Source: an uncultured Leucobacter sp. (GTDB lineage: Bacteria > Actinomycetota > Actinomycetes > Actinomycetales > Microbacteriaceae). From it: a DNA stretch of 15,680 nt. Where the stretch lies: contig CAMFIY010000021.1 in assembly GCA_945952575.1 (NCBI GenBank), forward strand, positions 1 through 15,680, read 5' to 3'. Below the pieces are notes generated by a model. That model was not told where the DNA came from, made no database searches, and worked only from the letters and a program-made list of their open reading frames with translations. How positions within the stretch are numbered: position 1 is the stretch's first letter; every line of letters starts with the position of its first letter. A program made the position numbers and the translations under genes. Below, in pieces: positions 13,442 to 15,680 of this stretch.

Positions 13442-14350
13442 ATGATCCGCCACCCCGCGCCGCAGGGCACAGCGGGATGGCGCGACCGCGAACACGCGCA
13501 CCGGGAGCGCGCCGACGCCCTCACCGCCGGCCATCGCGAACGCCGGCGGATCCGCGAGCGCCACCCGGTCGAGGACTTCCTCTGGACCTACTACTCTGTG
13601 AAGCCGACGGAGCTGCGTCGCTGGCACCCCGGCGCGGGGGTTCCGCTCGAGCACGCCCGGGATCGCAGCGACTGGCGCTACTACGCCGTGGACTCCCGAG
13701 GGACGGCTCGGGTCGATCTCGACGCCTTCTTCGCGAAGCGCGCGGGCACCGTCGACTACGTCGCGGCGCTCCTGCGCGCGACCCGGGATCGCGCCCCGCA
13801 GTTCGGCTGCTTCGGGCTGCACGAGTGGGCGATGGTGTATCGGAGCCGGCCCGAGCAGATCCGGCACGTCGGGCTGCCTCTGCGCATCGGGCACGAGGCG
13901 ACCGACGCCGTGGTCGAATCGCACCGGATCACCTGCACCCATTTCGACGCCTACCGCTTCTTCACCCCGGAGGCGGCGCCGCTCAACGTCCTGCGCCCGA
14001 GCCGCGAGACGCAGCCGGCGCTCGAGCAGGCGGGCTGCCTGCACGCCGGGATGGACGTCTACAAGTGGGCGGCGAAGCTCGGGCCGATCGTGCCCGGCGA
14101 GGCGCTGCTCGACGCCTTCGTGCTGGCGCGCGACATCCGCGAGGCCGACATGCGGGCCTCCCCCTACGACGTATCCGGCTACAGCGGATCCGACGGGACT
14201 CCGCTCGCCCCGATCCCGATCGAGACGGCGCCCGGCAAGCGCGAGTACGCCGCGCTGCAGCGGGGCTTCGCCGATCGCGGAAATGCGCTGAGGGATCGCG
14301 TGCTCGAGGCCATCGCGATCGCGCGCGAGCACGTGGGCGTCGGTGGCTGA
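13442..14350 (+). CDS. Conserved actinobacterial protein, usually annotated 3-methyladenine DNA glycosylase
   Basis: A 302-residue soluble protein from the ATG at 13442. An upstream in-frame GTG (13403) would add 13 residues but lies before the putative promoter. Seen from the ATG: an Arg-rich N-terminus, HPVEDFLWTYYS (41-52), RRWHPG (59-64), FGCFGLHEWAMVYR (121-134), HRITCTHFDAYRFF (161-174) and MRASPYDVSGY (237-247). From memory, proteins with these motifs are common in actinobacteria and carry the label 3-methyladenine DNA glycosylase. I see no helix-hairpin-helix or other glycosylase signature that supports that activity. The conserved His/Trp/Asp clusters suggest an enzyme. It is transcribed divergently from the LuxR gene and stands alone. 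No signal peptide. Family recognised; function uncertain. Confidence 0.75.
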   Translation: MIRHPAPQGTAGWRDREHAHRERADALTAGHRERRRIRERHPVEDFLWTYYSVKPTELRRWHPGAGVPLEHARDRSDWRYYAVDSRGTARVDLDAFFAKRAGTVDYVAALLRATRDRAPQFGCFGLHEWAMVYRSRPEQIRHVGLPLRIGHEATDAVVESHRITCTHFDAYRFFTPEAAPLNVLRPSRETQPALEQAGCLHAGMDVYKWAAKLGPIVPGEALLDAFVLARDIREADMRASPYDVSGYSGSDGTPLAPIPIETAPGKREYAALQRGFADRGNALRDRVLEAIAIAREHVGVGG

Positions 14351-14437
14351 GGGCGGCGCCCCGTTCACGACTCCCGTCCTCCCCGCCTCTCCCTGCACTC
14401 CTCTGCGCTTCTCTGCCTCTGCCTCTGCCATCCCGAC

Positions 14438-14505
14438 CTCACCGAGGAGTCGCAACACGCCGTCTCCTCCAGTAGCGAGGCGGCGTGTTGCGACCCCTCG
14501 GTGAG
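14438..14505. repeat. Inverted repeat with 25-bp arms
   Basis: Left arm 14438-14462 pairs with right arm 14481-14505 at 24 of 25 positions (one a/g difference), enclosing an 18-nt loop. It lies 87 nt after the stop of the plus-strand gene, between two convergent genes. It may be a two-way terminator, but the arm length is more than a terminator needs and resembles a dispersed palindromic repeat. A CT-rich stretch with repeated ctctgc precedes it (14388-14428). Confidence 0.65.
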
Positions 14506-14539
14506 TGCACGGTCTACGTCTCGGCGCGCCCGGAACGCA

Positions 14540-14580
14540 CGAGCGCACCCGTTCGTCGCTTCGACTTACGGGTGCGCTCG
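14540..14580 (-). terminator. Terminator of the betaine-binding protein gene
   Basis: A perfect 12-bp stem (cgagcgcacccg 14540-14551, cgggtgcgctcg 14569-14580) with a 17-nt loop starts 34 nt after the stop codon of the substrate-binding protein gene on the minus strand. No U-tract. It would end the transporter operon. Confidence 0.65.
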
Positions 14581-14614
14581 CAGGCTTCAGATGCGCTGAG
14601 CACGCGGATACAGG

Positions 14615-15523
14615 CTAGGACTTGTGCTGATCCAGCCAGTCGTCGGCGATCGCGCCGATGTCGTCGCCCGCGGCGATCTTGCCGTTCATCGCCATCAGGT
14701 CCTCGGTCGTCAGCGCGGCCGAGATGCCGTTCAGGATCTCCTTCACCTGATCGGTCGCGGCGTCCTTGCGGATCACGGGAATGATGTTCGCGGGAAGGAA
14801 CAGGCCCTTGTCGTCGACCAGGCTGACCAGGCCGTTCTCACCGATCGCCGGATCCGAGCTGAACATGTCGCCGACCTGGGCCTGACCGTTCTGCAGCGCC
14901 GCGAGCGTCAGCGGACCGCCGGCATCGAGCACCTTGAACTCCTTGAACTTCAGCCCGTAGACCTCCTCAAGACCGGGCAGCCCGATATGACGCGACTTCC
15001 ACTCGGCCGGGCCGGCGAGCACCAGGTCGCCCGCGACCGGCTGAAGGTCGGAGATGTTGACGAGACTGTGCTGCTTCGCGACGTCAGCGTTGACGACCAG
15101 CACATCCGTGTTCTCGGCCTCCGCCTGGTCGAGCACCAGGATGCCCTCGGGCGCGAGCTTCTCCTCCAGCTGCGCGCGGATCGCATCCCGATCCGTCTCG
15201 CTCGTCTTCGGGTCGAGTTCGCTCAGCAGGTAGCCGTTGTACTCGGGCAGCAGGTCGATGGAGCCGTCGCGGAGCGCCTGCAGGTAGACCTCGCGGCTGC
15301 CGATGTTCAGCTTCTCCTCCACCTTCACGCCGGCGTTCTGCAACGCGTGCGAGTAGATGGTGGCGAGCAGCTGGCTCTCCGAGAAGTCTGCCGAGCCGAC
15401 GATGATCGTGCTCGAGTCCTTCGAGCCGTCGCCGTCCGAGCTCATGGGGTCTCCGCCGGCGCAGGCGGTCAGGGCGAGGGCCGCCGTCGCGGCGAGTCCG
15501 GCGAGGATGATTTTCTTGCGCAT
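14615..15523 (-). CDS. Glycine betaine/choline-type ABC transporter substrate-binding lipoprotein
   Basis: A 302-residue extracellular binding protein of the OpuBC/OpuCC/ProX type, delivering a quaternary-amine osmoprotectant to an ABC importer. The signal is MRKK, a hydrophobic stretch and the lipobox LTAC with Cys21 lipidated, followed by a Ser/Asp/Gly-rich linker. Family motifs: VGSADFSESQLLATIYSHAL, LPEYNGYLL and LTLAALQNGQAQVGDMFSSDPAI. The length is normal for the family. The start is set by AAAGGA 7 nt upstream of the ATG. The preceding gene on the same strand ends 66 nt upstream, as expected for the last gene of a transporter operon, and a strong hairpin follows. The exact ligand (betaine, choline, carnitine, proline betaine) cannot be told from sequence alone. 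Confidence 0.93.
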   Translation of the reverse strand: MRKKIILAGLAATAALALTACAGGDPMSSDGDGSKDSSTIIVGSADFSESQLLATIYSHALQNAGVKVEEKLNIGSREVYLQALRDGSIDLLPEYNGYLLSELDPKTSETDRDAIRAQLEEKLAPEGILVLDQAEAENTDVLVVNADVAKQHSLVNISDLQPVAGDLVLAGPAEWKSRHIGLPGLEEVYGLKFKEFKVLDAGGPLTLAALQNGQAQVGDMFSSDPAIGENGLVSLVDDKGLFLPANIIPVIRKDAATDQVKEILNGISAALTTEDLMAMNGKIAAGDDIGAIADDWLDQHKS

Positions 15524-15589
15524 CGTGGTTCCTTTCTCAGGGACGATCTGGGAGGTGTGTGGGGTGCGGGTCGGGGTGGGTCCGGGCGC

Positions 15590-15680
15590 TTAGGCGATGT
15601 TGAGCGCCCGGGTCTCCGTGTCGAGTGCTGCGGGAACGGGGCGCGCACGTCGGGTGAGGCCCGGCGAAACGAGTCCGAGG
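15590..15680 (-). CDS. C-terminal end of a gene upstream of the betaine-binding protein, probably the permease
   Basis: Only the last 29 codons and a TAA are in the window, with most of the gene beyond 15680. The visible tail (LGLVSPGLTRRARPV, then ending RALNIA) has a short nonpolar start and a basic cytoplasmic-looking end. Gene order in osmoprotectant operons (ATPase, permease(s), binding protein) makes a permease the most likely identity, but the tail itself is not diagnostic and an ATP-binding subunit is possible. Confidence 0.6.
   Translation of the reverse strand, partial: LGLVSPGLTRRARPVPAALDTETRALNIA

Noticed and set aside
12896..14548. A 550-codon minus-strand frame overlapping the LuxR and glycosylase-like genes
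   Set aside because: It is out of frame with the LuxR gene and antisense to the gene at 13442; no family motifs and no plausible start.
1..15680. CRISPR arrays, insertion sequences or phage genes
   Set aside because: No regularly spaced short repeats, transposase, integrase or phage structural motifs were found on either strand.

Overview
The window is about 15.7 kb of high-GC DNA with GC-rich third positions. The actinobacterial-type lipoproteins, the holB/TAP-hydrolase/tRNA-Thr neighbourhood and the domain style of the giant surface protein point to a Gram-positive actinobacterium, most likely Microbacteriaceae (Leucobacter/Microbacterium-like). The family assignment is from memory of such genomes and was not tested by any search.

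Layout. (1) Positions 1-545, plus strand: the C-terminal three quarters of a NarL/LuxR-type response regulator, cut by the window edge. (2) Positions 546-912: a large inverted repeat, a 24-bp duplicate of the 3' end of a tRNA gene, a hairpin and an intact minus-strand tRNA-Thr(CGU). (3) Positions 913-3638, minus strand: holB (DNA polymerase III delta') overlapping by 4 nt a secreted lipoprotein alpha/beta-hydrolase of the TAP type. (4) Positions 3687-11455, minus strand: one 2568-residue cell-surface protein with a signal peptide, long arrays of degenerate beta-sandwich-like modules, six tandem DUF5979-like domains and a sortase-type tail with an atypical LVTTG motif, followed by a perfect 15-bp terminator hairpin. 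(5) Positions 11456-11745: its 290-bp upstream region, which is unusually structured. (6) Positions 11746-13335, minus strand: a LuxR-type regulator with a helical-repeat N-terminus and no ATPase. (7) Positions 13442-14350, plus strand: a conserved actinobacterial protein usually labelled 3-methyladenine DNA glycosylase, divergent from the regulator. (8) Positions 14351-14614: two strong inverted repeats. (9) Positions 14615-15680, minus strand: a glycine-betaine/choline-type ABC substrate-binding lipoprotein and the tail of the gene upstream of it, probably the permease.

The most interesting unit is positions 3687-13441. The regulator and the giant surface protein form a plausible dedicated pair. 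Between them I see tandem gggtgat repeats placed where an activator would sit, a -10 hexamer, a possible ~120-nt extended hairpin starting almost at the inferred transcript 5' end, and a second hairpin beside the ribosome-binding site. The regulator's own leader shares a set of short blocks with the giant gene's leader. The six C-terminal domains each keep a Lys, a Glu and an Asn at equivalent places, as in self-crosslinking isopeptide domains, plus two Cys. I infer a long covalently stiffened stalk carrying adhesive modules, attached to the wall and controlled by its neighbour. The rest of the window is housekeeping or common actinobacterial content.
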